DNA from: Hespellia sp.
Lineage (GTDB): Bacteria; Bacillota; Clostridia; Lachnospirales; Lachnospiraceae
Assembly: GCA_028694105.1 (NCBI GenBank)
Contig: JAQUUC010000028.1
Location: forward strand, 1 to 45,596
DNA length: 45,596 nt
Direction of reading: 5' to 3'
The notes under the pieces are model-generated. The model was not told the origin of the DNA and did no database searches. It saw nothing but the letters and a program-made list of their open reading frames with translations. A program made the translations under genes and the position numbers. Below are positions 9,084 to 20,000 of the stretch, piece after piece (position 1 is the first letter of the stretch; every line of letters starts with the position of its first letter).

Positions 9084-9893
9084 ATGGAATACAGAAAGCG
9101 AGAAGACAGGATGCAGATATTAGGAAAAGAGAAACAGGAACAGATTGTGTCTACGATTCGGACAGCAGGAACGATGATATCTGATGCAAAGCTGGAGCAG
9201 TCACAGATTTATGACAAAGAAGGCGCAGCAAATTTTGTGACGAAATATGATAAGCAGATACAATCTTATCTGATTGATGCATTTTCAAAGATTCTGCCAG
9301 AAGCTCATTATCTGGCAGAGGAAGATGGAATACAGGATCAAGTGGAAAAGGGATACTGTTTTATTATTGATCCAATAGATGGAACGACGAACTTCATCTA
9401 TGATTACCATCACAGTTGTATTTCAGTTGGTCTGGCATTAGATGGTGAGATGTTGTTTGGTGTGGTGTACAATCCTTATGTGGATGAGATGTATATCGCT
9501 CAAAAAGGACAGGGCGCTTTTTTGAATGGAAGACAGATTCATTGCTCCTATGATGGGCTTGATAGGAATATGATTGCATTTGGATGTGCAAGGTATAATA
9601 CGGATGATACGGATCGGATCTTTGCGATTGCAAAAGAATTGTATCTGAACAGTATGGCTATTAGAAATGGTGGCTCTTCTACACTTGATATCTGCAGATG
9701 TGCAAGCGGTGCGAATGGAATCTATATCGAACTAAAATTGTATCCATGGGATTATGCGGCAGCTTCGTTGATATTGACAGAGGCTGGTGGCGTAATCACA
9801 CAACTGGATGGCAGTCCGGTGTCTTTGCAGGAAGCGAGTGGGGTGCTGGCTGGAGGTGCGAAGTGCTGGGAAGAAGCGCTGTCTATGATATAG
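9084..9893 (+). CDS. Inositol monophosphatase family protein
   Basis: Up to 269 aa of the Li+-sensitive, Mg2+-dependent sugar-phosphatase superfamily. The metal-binding residues are visible: Glu in LAEEDG, the DPIDGTTNF signature near residues 95-105, and the C-terminal WDYAAASLILTEAGG. Members hydrolyse inositol-1-phosphate, histidinol phosphate, fructose-1,6-bisphosphate or 3'-phosphoadenosine phosphates, and sequence alone does not fix the substrate. It begins 14 nt after the fkp remnant, so it probably once followed a complete fkp in an operon. A role in nucleotide-sugar metabolism is possible but unproven. The start is uncertain: ATG 9084 has a weak ribosome site, and ATG 9111 (MQILGKEK) fits the usual family N-terminus. 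It converges with the AraC gene, leaving about 10 bp between their ends. Confidence 0.85.
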   Translation: MEYRKREDRMQILGKEKQEQIVSTIRTAGTMISDAKLEQSQIYDKEGAANFVTKYDKQIQSYLIDAFSKILPEAHYLAEEDGIQDQVEKGYCFIIDPIDGTTNFIYDYHHSCISVGLALDGEMLFGVVYNPYVDEMYIAQKGQGAFLNGRQIHCSYDGLDRNMIAFGCARYNTDDTDRIFAIAKELYLNSMAIRNGGSSTLDICRCASGANGIYIELKLYPWDYAAASLILTEAGGVITQLDGSPVSLQEASGVLAGGAKCWEEALSMI

Positions 9894-9903
9894 AATACAT
9901 ATG

Positions 9904-10764
9904 TCACCATATCTTCCGAAATTCTCCGGGTGAAATTCCTTCTACCTTTTTAAAGACTCGCGAGAAGTAGTTTGCATCATTCAACCCGCACACGGTTGCA
10001 ATTTCATTGATATTCATATCGGAGAAACGCAGGAGTCGTTTGGCGTGGGTAATGCGAAGTTGTTGGATGTAGTTGTGGATGGTAACGCCGTGTTCTTCCT
10101 TGAAGATTCTTGAAAGGTAGAATTTGTTAATATAGTACATATCAGCAAGCTGGTCAAGTGTGATTGTCTTTTCATAATTGTTATTTATGTATTCTTTGAT
10201 CTGCTGTAGACTTTGACGCTTGGAGTAGATGTTAGAATGTGATTCTGAATGCCAGCTGTCATTCATTACAGCAGTTAGAAGTCCGGTTAGTTTTTCACAG
10301 ATACTCATGTCTTTGATGTGAGAAGAAGAGAGTGCAATATCCTCCATAGTAGTAAGAAGCGTTTCGTAGTGTATCAAATCATAGGGGTGGAACAATGGTG
10401 TTCCGCTCCTTTCTTTATATTTCTTATAGATTTCATCCATATTTGGTCCGTTAAAATGAACCCATCGTAACTTCCAAAGATCTTCATAGGTGCTGTGCGC
10501 ATAGGATTTTTGGCAGTCTATGAAGACTACGTCTCCAGAATTCACGGGATAGGTAATATCATTGTATTCCAGTGTTCCGGAACCGGATTCAACCAGAAAG
10601 AACAGATAGGAAGATAGATTCTCTCTACGGCTTGTATGTGCACTGGTAGCCTGCAAGCTCCCAATTTCCTGAAGATGAAGAAGATTTTTCTTTGCAAATG
10701 AGGAGGGGGTATAGAGGATTCGATTAGAGTCTTCCATATTCCCCTGAAATGTAAATTGATTCAT
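9904..10764 (-). CDS. AraC-family transcriptional regulator with cupin-type sensor domain
   Basis: 286 aa. The N-terminal half (about 1-150) resembles an AraC-type cupin effector-binding domain, with SGSGTLEYNDITYPVNSGD and WVHFNGPN. The C-terminal 100 residues carry two helix-turn-helix motifs (TLDQLADMYYINKFYLSRIF and NINEIATVCGLNDANYFSRV) and end in the family signature VFKKVEGISPGEFRK. Such regulators usually bind a sugar and activate neighbouring catabolic or glycan genes. It is divergent from gmd, with 150 bp between them, and is a natural candidate to control the GDP-fucose operon. L-fucose or a precursor as ligand is inference. Confidence 0.88.
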   Translation of the reverse strand: MNQFTFQGNMEDSNRILYTPSSFAKKNLLHLQEIGSLQATSAHTSRRENLSSYLFFLVESGSGTLEYNDITYPVNSGDVVFIDCQKSYAHSTYEDLWKLRWVHFNGPNMDEIYKKYKERSGTPLFHPYDLIHYETLLTTMEDIALSSSHIKDMSICEKLTGLLTAVMNDSWHSESHSNIYSKRQSLQQIKEYINNNYEKTITLDQLADMYYINKFYLSRIFKEEHGVTIHNYIQQLRITHAKRLLRFSDMNINEIATVCGLNDANYFSRVFKKVEGISPGEFRKIW

Positions 10765-10786
10765 GAGCAGGTGGTTCCTTTCACTA

Positions 10787-10816
10787 ATTTTAATTTTAGT
10801 ATATCACAAAAGTCAA
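10787..10816 (-). promoter_or_regulatory. Putative promoter of the AraC-family gene
   Basis: On the minus strand TTGACT (complement of 10811-10816) and TAAAAT (complement of 10787-10792) are separated by 18 bp, just upstream of the regulator's start at 10764. Confidence 0.4.
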
Positions 10817-10869
10817 TATTGTGCTATGAATAAGCAAGATATGCCCTCTACATTTCCAAATCATTCCAC

Positions 10870-10875
10870 TACAAT
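10870..10875 (+). promoter_or_regulatory. Candidate -10 box of the GDP-fucose operon
   Basis: TACAAT at 10870-10875 is 45 bp before the gmd start. No good -35 box stands 16-18 bp upstream, which fits a promoter that needs an activator such as the divergent AraC protein. Confidence 0.3.
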
Positions 10876-10920
10876 GGACAACAGATGTTAAAAAATAGGA
10901 AAGACAGAGGATAGATGATT

Positions 10921-12003
10921 ATGAAAAAGGCATTAATTACAGGAATTACCGGACAGGACGGTTCTTATCTGGCAGAGTTTTTATTAGAAAAAGGATATGA
11001 GGTTCACGGTATTGTAAGAAGAGCATCCATTTCCAATACAGCAAGAATTGACCATTTATTAGCAGAAGATGCAATTACCATTCACGATGGAGATTTATCT
11101 GACTCCAGCAGTCTGATCCGAATTATCAGTCAGGTTCAGCCGGATGAAATCTACAATCTGGCGGCGCAGTCTCACGTACAGGTATCCTTCGATGTGCCGG
11201 AATACTCCGGCGATGTGGATGCCATCGGCGTTCTTCGAATTCTGGAAGCAGTTCGCATTTTAAATCTTACCCAAAAAACAAAAGTATATCAGGCATCTAC
11301 TTCTGAGCTGTATGGAAAAGTGGAGGAGGTTCCGCAGAGAGAGACAACTCCGTTTCATCCTTACAGTCCATATGCCGTGGCAAAGCAGTACGGTTTCTGG
11401 ATGGTAAAGGAGTACAGAGAGGCTTATGGTATGTTCGCAGTGAATGGAATTTTATTTAACCATGAGTCGGAGCGGCGTGGCGAGAATTTTGTTACCCGCA
11501 AGATTACGCTGGCAGCCGGAAGAATCGCAGAGGGACTGCAGGATCATTTGGAGCTTGGCAATATGGACTCGCTTCGAGACTGGGGGTACGCCAAGGATTA
11601 TGTGGAATGTATGTGGATGATTTTGCAGCATGAGACTCCGGATGATTTTGTTATTGCGACGGGAGAGCAGCACACAGTACGTGATTTTGTGGAAAAGGCT
11701 TTTGCGGCAAATGGTCTGACCGTTCGATGGGAAGGCGAGGGTCTGAATGAGAAGGGCTATGATGCCGAAAGCGGGAAGATGCTGGTGTGTGTGAATCCGG
11801 AATGGTTCCGACCGACAGATGTAGATAATCTGTGGGGAGATCCGACGAAGGCAAGGACGGTGCTCGGATGGAATCCGCAGAAGACAAGTTACGAAGAACT
11901 GGTGCGTATCATGGCAGAGCACGATCGCATACGTGCTAAACGGGAAGCAGCAATGAAGAATGCTGTGGATGCTATGGAGCTGATGGAATGTGGCAATAAG
12001 TAA
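10921..12003 (+). CDS. gmd: GDP-mannose 4,6-dehydratase
   Basis: About 360 aa, an extended short-chain dehydrogenase that converts GDP-D-mannose to GDP-4-keto-6-deoxy-D-mannose, the first committed step to GDP-L-fucose. Visible features are the NADP-binding [12 protein letters not shown] at the N-terminus, the catalytic Ser/Thr-Glu in STSELYGK, the YxxxK pair in YSPYAVAK, and the family stretch [23 protein letters not shown] lies 10 nt before ATG 10921; ATG 10915, two codons earlier, has only 4 nt spacing. It is the first gene of a tight rightward run (gmd, fcl, manC, manA, mutase, fkp). Length and motifs are complete. Confidence 0.96.
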   Translation: MKKALITGITGQDGSYLAEFLLEKGYEVHGIVRRASISNTARIDHLLAEDAITIHDGDLSDSSSLIRIISQVQPDEIYNLAAQSHVQVSFDVPEYSGDVDAIGVLRILEAVRILNLTQKTKVYQASTSELYGKVEEVPQRETTPFHPYSPYAVAKQYGFWMVKEYREAYGMFAVNGILFNHESERRGENFVTRKITLAAGRIAEGLQDHLELGNMDSLRDWGYAKDYVECMWMILQHETPDDFVIATGEQHTVRDFVEKAFAANGLTVRWEGEGLNEKGYDAESGKMLVCVNPEWFRPTDVDNLWGDPTKARTVLGWNPQKTSYEELVRIMAEHDRIRAKREAAMKNAVDAMELMECGNK

Positions 12004-12030
12004 AGGAACAGGAAAGAAGGAAGAACAGAT

Positions 12031-12975
12031 ATGATGAATCAGGATGCAAAAATATATGTAGCAGGACACCGGGGGATGGTCGGTTCTGCAATTGTAAGGG
12101 AGTTAAACCGTCAGGGATATCACAATATTATTACCCGTACGCATCGGGAATTAAATCTATGCCGTCAGGCAGAAGTAGAGGAATTTTTTGCACAGAACAG
12201 ACCGGAGTATGTCTTTCTGGCAGCAGCAAAGGTAGGCGGAATCATTGCCAATCAGGAAGCTCTGGCAGATTTTATGTATGACAATATGACGCTGGAGATG
12301 AATGTCATACATGCGGCGTGGGAAAATGGATGCAAGAAGCTGGAATTCCTTGGTTCCTCCTGCATTTATCCACGAATGGCACCACAGCCGATGAAGGAGG
12401 GATGTCTGATGACCTCCGAATTGGAGAAGACCAATGAAGCATATGCGCTGGCTAAGATTTCAGGATTGAAATACTGTGAGTTTTTGAATAAGCAGTATGG
12501 CACGAACTACATTTCTGTTATGCCGACGAATCTTTATGGTCCCAATGACAATTATCATCCGACACACAGCCATGTGCTCCCAGCACTGATCCGACGTTTC
12601 CATGAGGCGAAGGAACAGAAGCTTCCGTTTGTTACCTGCTGGGGTGATGGAAGTCCACTACGTGAATTTCTGTATGTGGATGATCTGGCGAATCTGTGTG
12701 TATTTCTGATGAACCATTACAGTGGCGATGAGACCGTCAATGCCGGTACAGGAAAAGAATTGTCAATTCGGGAATTGACGGAGCTTGTGGCAAAGGTGAT
12801 CGGTTATGACGGAGAGATTAAATGGGATGCAGGTAAACCGAATGGAACACCGAGAAAGCTTCTGGATGTATCAAAGAGTGCTGCTCTTGGATGGACTTAT
12901 CAAACGGAGCTGGAAGAGGGAATTCGTCTGTCGTATGAGGATTTCCTGAACAACCCGGTGCGGGCAGAAAGATAG
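12031..12975 (+). CDS. fcl: GDP-L-fucose synthase (epimerase/reductase)
   Basis: 314 aa, usual family length. It acts after Gmd: it epimerises GDP-4-keto-6-deoxymannose at C3 and C5 and reduces C4 with NADPH to give GDP-L-fucose. The NADP motif is [11 protein letters not shown]. The catalytic Ser is in LGSSCIYP, and Tyr and Lys are in YALAKISG. The substrate-loop stretch [20 protein letters not shown] is typical. It follows gmd by 27 nt, with an AGGAAG ribosome site. The tandem ATG pair (12031/12034) leaves the first residue ambiguous. Also known as wcaG in enterobacteria. Confidence 0.96.
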   Translation: MMNQDAKIYVAGHRGMVGSAIVRELNRQGYHNIITRTHRELNLCRQAEVEEFFAQNRPEYVFLAAAKVGGIIANQEALADFMYDNMTLEMNVIHAAWENGCKKLEFLGSSCIYPRMAPQPMKEGCLMTSELEKTNEAYALAKISGLKYCEFLNKQYGTNYISVMPTNLYGPNDNYHPTHSHVLPALIRRFHEAKEQKLPFVTCWGDGSPLREFLYVDDLANLCVFLMNHYSGDETVNAGTGKELSIRELTELVAKVIGYDGEIKWDAGKPNGTPRKLLDVSKSAALGWTYQTELEEGIRLSYEDFLNNPVRAER

Positions 12976-12986
12976 GGGTAACGAAT

Positions 12987-14303
12987 ATGAATATTGTACT
13001 TTTATCCGGTGGTTCGGGCAAACGTCTCTGGCCACTGTCAAATGATATACGGTCTAAGCAGTTTATTAAAATTTTTCAAACGGAGACAGGAGAATATGAA
13101 TCGATGGTACAGAGAGTGTATCATCAGATTAAAACGGTTGATTCGGATGCAACGGTAACGATTGCAACCTCGAAAACGCAGGTCGCAGCAATCCACAGCC
13201 AGCTTGGAAATGATGTGGGAATCTGTGTGGAACCATGCCGGAGAGATACTTTTCCTGCAATTGTACTGGCAACGGCATATTTAAAGGATGTCAAAGGCAT
13301 TTCCGAGGAAGAAGCGGTTGTGGTGTGTCCGGTGGATCCATATGTGGAAGCAAATTATTTCGAGGCATTAAAGGATCTGGGACATCTGGCGGAGACAGGA
13401 GATGCCAATCTGGTGCTGATGGGCATTGAGCCGACCTATCCCAGTGAAAAATATGGCTACATCATTCCGGAAGGGACGGAGAAGGTCAGCAGTGTATCTA
13501 CCTTTAAGGAAAAACCGGATGTAGAGACGGCAGAAGCATATATCAATAGGGGAGCACTCTGGAACGGCGGTGTCTTTGCATATAAGCTGAAATACGTGCT
13601 GGAGAAAGCGCATGAATTAATCGACTTTACGGATTATCAGGATTTGTTTGCAAAATATGATAAGCTGACAAAAATCAGTTTTGATTATGCGGTTGTGGAA
13701 AAGGAAGAGAAAATTCAAGTGATGCGTTTTGGCGGAGCATGGAAGGATTTGGGAACATGGAATACGCTAACGGAAGTGATGCAGGAAGATGTAATCGGGG
13801 ATGCAGATAAAAATGAAGCCTGTGAGAATATACATATCATCAATGAACTAGATGTGCCGATAGTGTGTATGGGGCTTAAAAATGTTGTCGTGGCGGCCAG
13901 CCCGGAAGGGATTCTGGTATCGGAGAAAGAGCAGTCCAGCTATATTAAGCCGTATGTGGACAAGTTAGACCAGCGTGTCATGTTCGGGGAAAAATCATGG
14001 GGAAGTTTCTGTATCAGTGATGTGGAGGAGGAAAGCCTGACCGTCAAGGTGACGCTGAATCAGGGACATCGGATGAACTATCACAGCCATGAGAGAAGAG
14101 ATGAGGTCTGGACAATCATTGCAGGACAGGGACGTACGATTGTTGATGGTATGGAACAGCCGGTATCGGCCGGAGATGTCATTACAATGCAGGCAGGCTG
14201 CCGGCATACGATTTTAGCTGATACGGAACTGAAGCTTATTGAGGTACAGCTTGGCAAGGAGATCAGTATTGATGACAAGAAGAGATATGAACTTGAAGTA
14301 TAG
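12987..14303 (+). CDS. manC: Mannose-1-phosphate guanylyltransferase with C-terminal cupin
   Basis: 438 aa. It makes GDP-mannose from mannose-1-phosphate and GTP. The N-terminal nucleotidyltransferase signature LSGGSGKRLWPLSNDIRSKQ is present, along with FKEKPDVETAEAYI, LWNGGVFAYK, FDYAVVEK and GGAWKDLGTWNTL. The last 110 residues form a mannose-6-phosphate isomerase type II-like cupin (HRMNYHSHERRDEVW, AGQGRTIVDG). In some ManC proteins this cupin gives a second isomerase activity; here a separate ManA is present, so it may be redundant or structural. It starts 11 nt after fcl, and its end overlaps the manA start by about 30 nt. Confidence 0.94.
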   Translation: MNIVLLSGGSGKRLWPLSNDIRSKQFIKIFQTETGEYESMVQRVYHQIKTVDSDATVTIATSKTQVAAIHSQLGNDVGICVEPCRRDTFPAIVLATAYLKDVKGISEEEAVVVCPVDPYVEANYFEALKDLGHLAETGDANLVLMGIEPTYPSEKYGYIIPEGTEKVSSVSTFKEKPDVETAEAYINRGALWNGGVFAYKLKYVLEKAHELIDFTDYQDLFAKYDKLTKISFDYAVVEKEEKIQVMRFGGAWKDLGTWNTLTEVMQEDVIGDADKNEACENIHIINELDVPIVCMGLKNVVVAASPEGILVSEKEQSSYIKPYVDKLDQRVMFGEKSWGSFCISDVEEESLTVKVTLNQGHRMNYHSHERRDEVWTIIAGQGRTIVDGMEQPVSAGDVITMQAGCRHTILADTELKLIEVQLGKEISIDDKKRYELEV

Positions 14304-15288
14304 TCCCTTTTTACTGCGGCCTGCTGGAAAGGATTATCTTTGGGGTGGAAGCAGACTGCGGGATGAGTTTTCCAAAGAAATGACGATGACGCCATTGGCA
14401 GAGACTTGGGAGTGTTCCACACATCCGGATGGTATCAGTACAGTTGCAAATGGAGAGTTTGAGGGTCAATTGCTCTCAGAAGTCTTAAAGAGCCATCCTG
14501 AATTTCTCGGAAAACACATGAGAGTTGAAGCAGGATATCAGGGAGAACTTCCGGTACTGATCAAACTCATTGATGCAAAAAAAGATCTGTCGGTGCAGGT
14601 TCATCCGGATGATGTCTATGCGCGGGAACATGAACATGGCTCGCTTGGAAAAACCGAGATGTGGTATGTGATGGATGCCACCAAGGATGCAAAATTAGTC
14701 TATGGCTTCTATCATGACATGAAAAAGGGAACACTAGAAAAGAGTCTTGCTGAAGGGACGGTAGAAAAATATCTGCGAAAGGTTCCGGTTCAAAAAGATG
14801 ACGTGTTCTACATTGAAGCCGGAATGGTCCATGCCATCGGAGCAGGAGCACTCATTGCGGAGATTCAGGAGAATTCGAATCTGACTTATCGGCTGTATGA
14901 TTATAATCGTGTGGATAAAGACGGTAAGAAAAGAAAGCTGCAGATTGACCGGGCATTAGCTGTGGCGAATTTAAAGAGCAGTTCAGAACCAAGACAGCCT
15001 ATGCGTGTGCTGAAATATAAAAAGGGAACTGCCAGTGAGTTCCTCTGCCGCTGCAAATATTTTCAGGTGGAGCGGGTGCTGCTTAACACGGAACGAACCC
15101 GAGGGATGGCAGAATTCCAGACCAGCAGCAATACGTTTCAGGTACTGCTCTGTGTAGACGGGTGTGGAATTCTGTTTGACGAAAACCGGACAATGAACTT
15201 TTTTAAAGGAGACTGCATCTTCGTGCCGGCAGATTCGAAACCGCTCAAGCTGCATGGAAAAGCACAGCTGTTAAAGGTGAGCTGTTAG
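14272..15288 (+). CDS. manA: Class I mannose-6-phosphate isomerase
   Basis: About 338 aa; interconverts fructose-6-phosphate and mannose-6-phosphate, bringing central metabolism into the GDP-mannose branch. The N-terminal region reads PFLLRPAGKDYLWGGSRL. Zn-ligand motifs VQVHPDDVYAREHEHG and GKTEMWYVMD are present, and YIEAGMVHAIGAG carries the later His ligand. I chose ATG 14272 because AAGGAG sits 10 nt upstream. ATG 14287 (MNLKYSPF) is closer to the usual family N-terminus and also plausible. The gene overlaps the manC end, so translation is probably coupled. Confidence 0.92.
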   Translation: MTRRDMNLKYSPFLLRPAGKDYLWGGSRLRDEFSKEMTMTPLAETWECSTHPDGISTVANGEFEGQLLSEVLKSHPEFLGKHMRVEAGYQGELPVLIKLIDAKKDLSVQVHPDDVYAREHEHGSLGKTEMWYVMDATKDAKLVYGFYHDMKKGTLEKSLAEGTVEKYLRKVPVQKDDVFYIEAGMVHAIGAGALIAEIQENSNLTYRLYDYNRVDKDGKKRKLQIDRALAVANLKSSSEPRQPMRVLKYKKGTASEFLCRCKYFQVERVLLNTERTRGMAEFQTSSNTFQVLLCVDGCGILFDENRTMNFFKGDCIFVPADSKPLKLHGKAQLLKVSC

Positions 15289-15326
15289 CCCGTGTATGGA
15301 TGGATAGTGAAATGAGGATAGAAGGA

Positions 15327-17018
15327 ATGGATCATAAGATAACGGAGCAGTATGAGCTGTGGAGAAAAAGGGCAACAGAGGACGTGGATATGGTCCGGGA
15401 GTTAGAGCTGATGGCGGATAATCCGGAGTGGATGAAGGATGCTTTTTATCGAGAGCTTGCCTTCGGAACCGGCGGACTTCGCGGTATCATTGGTGCAGGA
15501 ACGAACCGGATGAACATCTATACGGTAGCAAAAGCGTCTCAGGGACTGGCGAATTATATCATCAATCATTATCCGGAAGAGGAGAGAATGATTGCGGTGA
15601 GCTATGATTCCAGAATCAAATCGGAACGATTTGCGCAGGTGGCATCGGAGGTGTTCGCTGTAAATGGAATTCGCGTACAGATTTATCCGCAGCTGATGCC
15701 GACCCCTTGTCTTTCTTTTGCGGTTCGGAGGCTGCATTGTGCGGCTGGGATTATGGTGACTGCGTCTCACAACCCATCGAAATATAATGGCTACAAGGTA
15801 TATGGAGCAGATGGATGCCAGATTACCACGGAGGCAGCTGATGAGATTCTGTCCGAAATTGAGAAATTGGATATCTTTACCGATAGGCAGCGGATGGATT
15901 TTTTTACAGGATTAAAAGCAGGATTGATTTCTCGAATCGATGAAAGCGTGTATACGGCTTACGTAGAATCGGTGAAAGCCCAGTCTATGCTGAATATGTC
16001 AAATGAAATTCCTCGAGATGTGGCGATTGTCTATTCTCCACTCAACGGAACGGGACTGGCTCCGGTACTTCGTACATTGAAAGAGTCTGGTTATACGAAT
16101 ATAACGGTAGTAAAAGAGCAGGAACAGCCGGATGGTAAATTTCCGACTTGTCCCTATCCAAATCCGGAAATCAAAGCTGCGATGAAACTGGGCATGGAAT
16201 ATGCCAAGAAATATCAGGCAGAGCTGCTGATCGCTACAGATCCGGACTGTGACCGCGTCGGAATTGCTGTTAGAAATTATGCAGGGGAGTATACACTGCT
16301 GTCCGGAAATGAGACCGGAATCCTGCTGTTGGACTATATCTGTTCCAGACGAATGGAAACCGGCACAATGCCTGAAAATCCTGTTATGATAAAGACCATT
16401 GTTACGACGGATATGGCAGAGCGGATTGCAAAGCATTATGGTGTGAAGACAATCAATGTTCTGACTGGATTTAAATTCATCGGAGAACAGATTGGGAAGA
16501 TGGAGGCAAATGGCTGTGCAGATTCTTATATCTTTGGTTTGGAAGAAAGCTATGGTTACTTAAGCGGCTCGTATGTCAGAGATAAAGATGCCGTAGACGG
16601 AGCTTTTTTAATCTGTGAGATGTTTGCATATTATAAGAGCAGACAAATTGGTCTGATGGAGAAATTGGCTGAGTTGTACCGGGTTTACGGATTTTGTCTG
16701 AATACCCAGCATTCTTTTTTGTTTGAAGGGGCAGCAGGCTTCGCGAAAATGCAGGAAATCATGCAACTGTTTCGCAGTGAACAAAATGCATTTGGTGGTA
16801 AGCGGGTTCTGGATTGTCTGGACTACAGGAATGGTCTGAACGGACTGTCAAAATCAGACGTGCTGAAGTTTTTGCTGGAGGATCATTGTTCAGTTGTCGT
16901 ACGTCCATCCGGAACGGAACCGAAGCTGAAGGTGTATATTTCTGTCAGTGCTGGCCAGCGACTGGAAGCAGTGCAAGTGGAAGCGTCTATTATTGCAGAA
17001 ATAAAGGCTTATTTATAA
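15327..17018 (+). CDS. Phosphoglucomutase/phosphomannomutase (alpha-D-phosphohexomutase)
   Basis: 563 aa from ATG 15327, which has GAGGA 8 nt upstream; ATG 15300 is in frame but lacks a ribosome site. The enzyme moves phosphate between C6 and C1 of hexose phosphates. Diagnostic loops are present in order: GTGGLRGIIGAGTNRMN, the phosphoserine loop GIMVTASHNPSKYNGYKVYG, the Mg2+ loop ATDPDCDRVGIA, the sugar-recognition loop GLEESYGYLSGSYVRDKDA and the phosphate-binding VVRPSGTEPKLKVY. The length matches the PgcA/Pgm2 subgroup. Its place between manA and fkp suggests it supplies mannose-1-phosphate for ManC, completing the de novo path. Confidence 0.92.
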   Translation: MDHKITEQYELWRKRATEDVDMVRELELMADNPEWMKDAFYRELAFGTGGLRGIIGAGTNRMNIYTVAKASQGLANYIINHYPEEERMIAVSYDSRIKSERFAQVASEVFAVNGIRVQIYPQLMPTPCLSFAVRRLHCAAGIMVTASHNPSKYNGYKVYGADGCQITTEAADEILSEIEKLDIFTDRQRMDFFTGLKAGLISRIDESVYTAYVESVKAQSMLNMSNEIPRDVAIVYSPLNGTGLAPVLRTLKESGYTNITVVKEQEQPDGKFPTCPYPNPEIKAAMKLGMEYAKKYQAELLIATDPDCDRVGIAVRNYAGEYTLLSGNETGILLLDYICSRRMETGTMPENPVMIKTIVTTDMAERIAKHYGVKTINVLTGFKFIGEQIGKMEANGCADSYIFGLEESYGYLSGSYVRDKDAVDGAFLICEMFAYYKSRQIGLMEKLAELYRVYGFCLNTQHSFLFEGAAGFAKMQEIMQLFRSEQNAFGGKRVLDCLDYRNGLNGLSKSDVLKFLLEDHCSVVVRPSGTEPKLKVYISVSAGQRLEAVQVEASIIAEIKAYL

Positions 17019-17095
17019 GCTCGATTGACGGTATCGCTTGATTCGTGGTAATATGTGAACAGAATATTCATTTTACTTTAGGAGGGAATCAAGTC

Positions 17096-20000
17096 GTGCA
17101 GTTAAAATACAAAAAGATGCAGAATCTGTTTTTGAGACAGAGTTATTTGGATTCATGGGAGGATTACGAAAGAAGTCTTCGCAAGAGAAATTTTATTGTA
17201 TGGGATTATGTTGTTCTGACAGCTTCCAATGAAGATCAGGCAGAAAATTACCGTCAGCAGATTCAGGAGCGTAAGGAAAAGCATTTACTCCCGGAAGGAA
17301 CCAAATATGTAGTTCTGTCAGATCCTGATGGTAAGCGCGTTGGTTCTGGTGGGGCTACTTTTAATGTCTTGAAATACATTTCCGAGCAGGACGAGGAAGA
17401 TGGCGTGGTGAATCATTTTGAAAATAAGCGTATTCTGGTGATTCATTCCGGTGGTGACAGTAAACGTGTACCTCAGTATTCCGCTTGCGGCAAATTATTT
17501 TCTCCGGTGCCGAGAGAACTGCCGAATGGCCGTCCCTCTACGTTATTTGATGAATTTATGGTTGGGATGTCGGGAATTCCTTCCCGTATTAAAGAGGGGA
17601 TGTTGATTTTATCTGGAGATGTACTCTTATTGTTCAATCCGCTACAGATTGATTTCCAGTATCACGGGGCAGCGGCTATTTCAATTAAGGAGCCGGTGTC
17701 AACGGGAAAGAATCATGGTGTATTCCTGAATGACGGTAAGGATGAAGTGCAGTGTTTCCTGCATAAGCAGACCGAAGAAAAGCTCAGTGACATGGGTGCT
17801 GTTGACCAGCATGGCAATGTGGATTTAGATACAGGTGCTGTCATTTTGGATAGCAAGCTGACTGCTGCGCTGTTTGGGCTGATTAGCACAGATGGTGTGG
17901 CTGATGAGAAAAAATTCGGTGAATTTGTAAATGAACGTGCGCGAATCAGCTTTTATGGAGATTTTCTGTATCCATTGGCAAAGGAAGCCACGTTAGAAGA
18001 TTATTATAAGGAGGCTCCGGAAGGCTCGTTTTGTCAGGAACTGAAAGTGTGCAGAACCAAGATCTGGAATCAGATTCATGAGTATGGAATGAAGCTTCTG
18101 TGCGTATCCCCGGCAGAATTTATTCATTTTGGAACGACCCGCGAATTGCTGCAGTTAGTTACCAAAGATGTGGAAGATTATGAATTCCTGAACTGGCAGA
18201 GCCGTGTGCTGACCAATGCGGAAGGTGAACTTGAATTTGCTACGAATAATGCATTGATTTCTAAGGATGCCGAGATAGGAAGCGGCTCTTATATTGAGAA
18301 TTCATATGTGCTTGGCAACGCGAAGGTTGGTAAGAACAGTATCATTTCGAATATACGTCTGATGGACAAAGTGGTTCCGGATGATGTTGTAATGCACGGA
18401 CTCCGTCTGAAAAACGATTGCAGGGTTTGCAGAATCTATGGCGTATTGGATAATCCGAAAGGAACCTATGAGGATGATGCGCCTTTCCTTGGAACGACCT
18501 TGAAACAGTTCATTTCCGATAATGGATTGGATACTGCGGATGTCTGGAAGGACGAAGAAGGTTATCTCTGGTTTGCCAATCTTTATCCAGAGTGTGAGAC
18601 TATGGAGGAGGCTATTTATTTTGCGGAGGTGCTGTATCGTATGGCAAAAGGCTGTGCAGACGGTCAGGAAATTGCAAAATGGAAGCAGACGAAGAGAGCA
18701 AGTTTATACAGCAGCTTTAATGAAGCTGCCAATTTGAATATTACGCCATGGCAGACGCTGCTTGCGGATGAAGTTCTGGTAGAGAGATATATTAGCAGGG
18801 TGAAAGATGGAGTGTATTACAAGGATGCAATTCGTGTGTTTGGCGTTGCCGGTGTGACTGACAAACAGTATGAACTTCTAATGCAGCGTGCTGTGGAGGA
18901 AGAATTCTCTACGGAAATCCGCATTTATTATAATCTGTCACGTTTTATGAAGGAGCATAATGTGCATTATGGTAGTGTGTATTATGAAAAATTAGAAAGT
19001 AAGTGTTTTGATTATATTCAAAAAGTTATTTTTGAGAATGGAAAGCAGAAGATCAAAAATAGCGGGAATTATCATATTGCAAAGGATGCAGTGGATGTGA
19101 AGCTTCCTGTTCGCGTGAACTGGGGCGGCGGATGGACCGATACGCCACCTCATTGCAACGAAAAGGGCGGTGTGGTTCTGAATGCTGCGATTAAATTGAA
19201 AGGAACTCTTCCGATTCAGGTATCTGTTCACAGATTAGACCAGCTTCAGGTGGAATTTGAGAGCGAAGATATTGGCGTGTTTACGACCATTCATTCAGCA
19301 GCAGAGATTCAAAATTGTCATAATCCTTATGATCACTATGCACTTCATAAAGCGGCACTGATTGCCTGCGGAATCATCCCGGTAGAAGGTGACTGTGATT
19401 TGGAGAAAATTCTTGAGAAGCTTGGTGGAGGAATTTATCTGTCAACGAAGGTTGTCGGTGTGCCGAAGGGCTCCGGGCTCGGAACCAGCAGCATTTTATC
19501 CGGTGCCTGCGTAAAGGCGATCTTTGAGTTCCTTGGCGAGAATCTGAGTGACGATGCGCTGTATGAGATTGTTTTGTGTATGGAACAGATTATGAGTACC
19601 GGCGGAGGCTGGCAGGATCAGGTTGGCGGCATTACACCGGGAATTAAATATATCACGACGAAACCCGGAATTAATCAGGATATTAAGGTACAGAACGTGG
19701 TGCTTGCAGATGAAACGATGAAGAAACTGCAGGAGCGGTTTGCGCTGATTTATACGGGGCAGAGACGTCTTGCAAGAAATCTGCTTCGCGATGTTGTCGG
19801 TGGATATATCAGTGGCCGGAAGGAGTCTGTGGAGGCTTTGGCTAAAATGAAGCGTATGGCTGCACTGATGAAGTTTGAGTTAGAGGAAGGCAATGTGGAT
19901 GAATTTGCGAAGCTTTTGAATGAGCATTGGGAATTGTCTGTGCAGTTAGATGGGGGATCTACGAATACTTGTATTGACCAGATATTCGTTGCGTGTGAGG

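Noticed and set aside
11452-12069. Minus-strand frame of 205 codons within gmd/fcl
   Set aside because: Antisense to two well-supported genes, rich in His/Cys/Ile typical of shadow frames, and with no recognisable domain.
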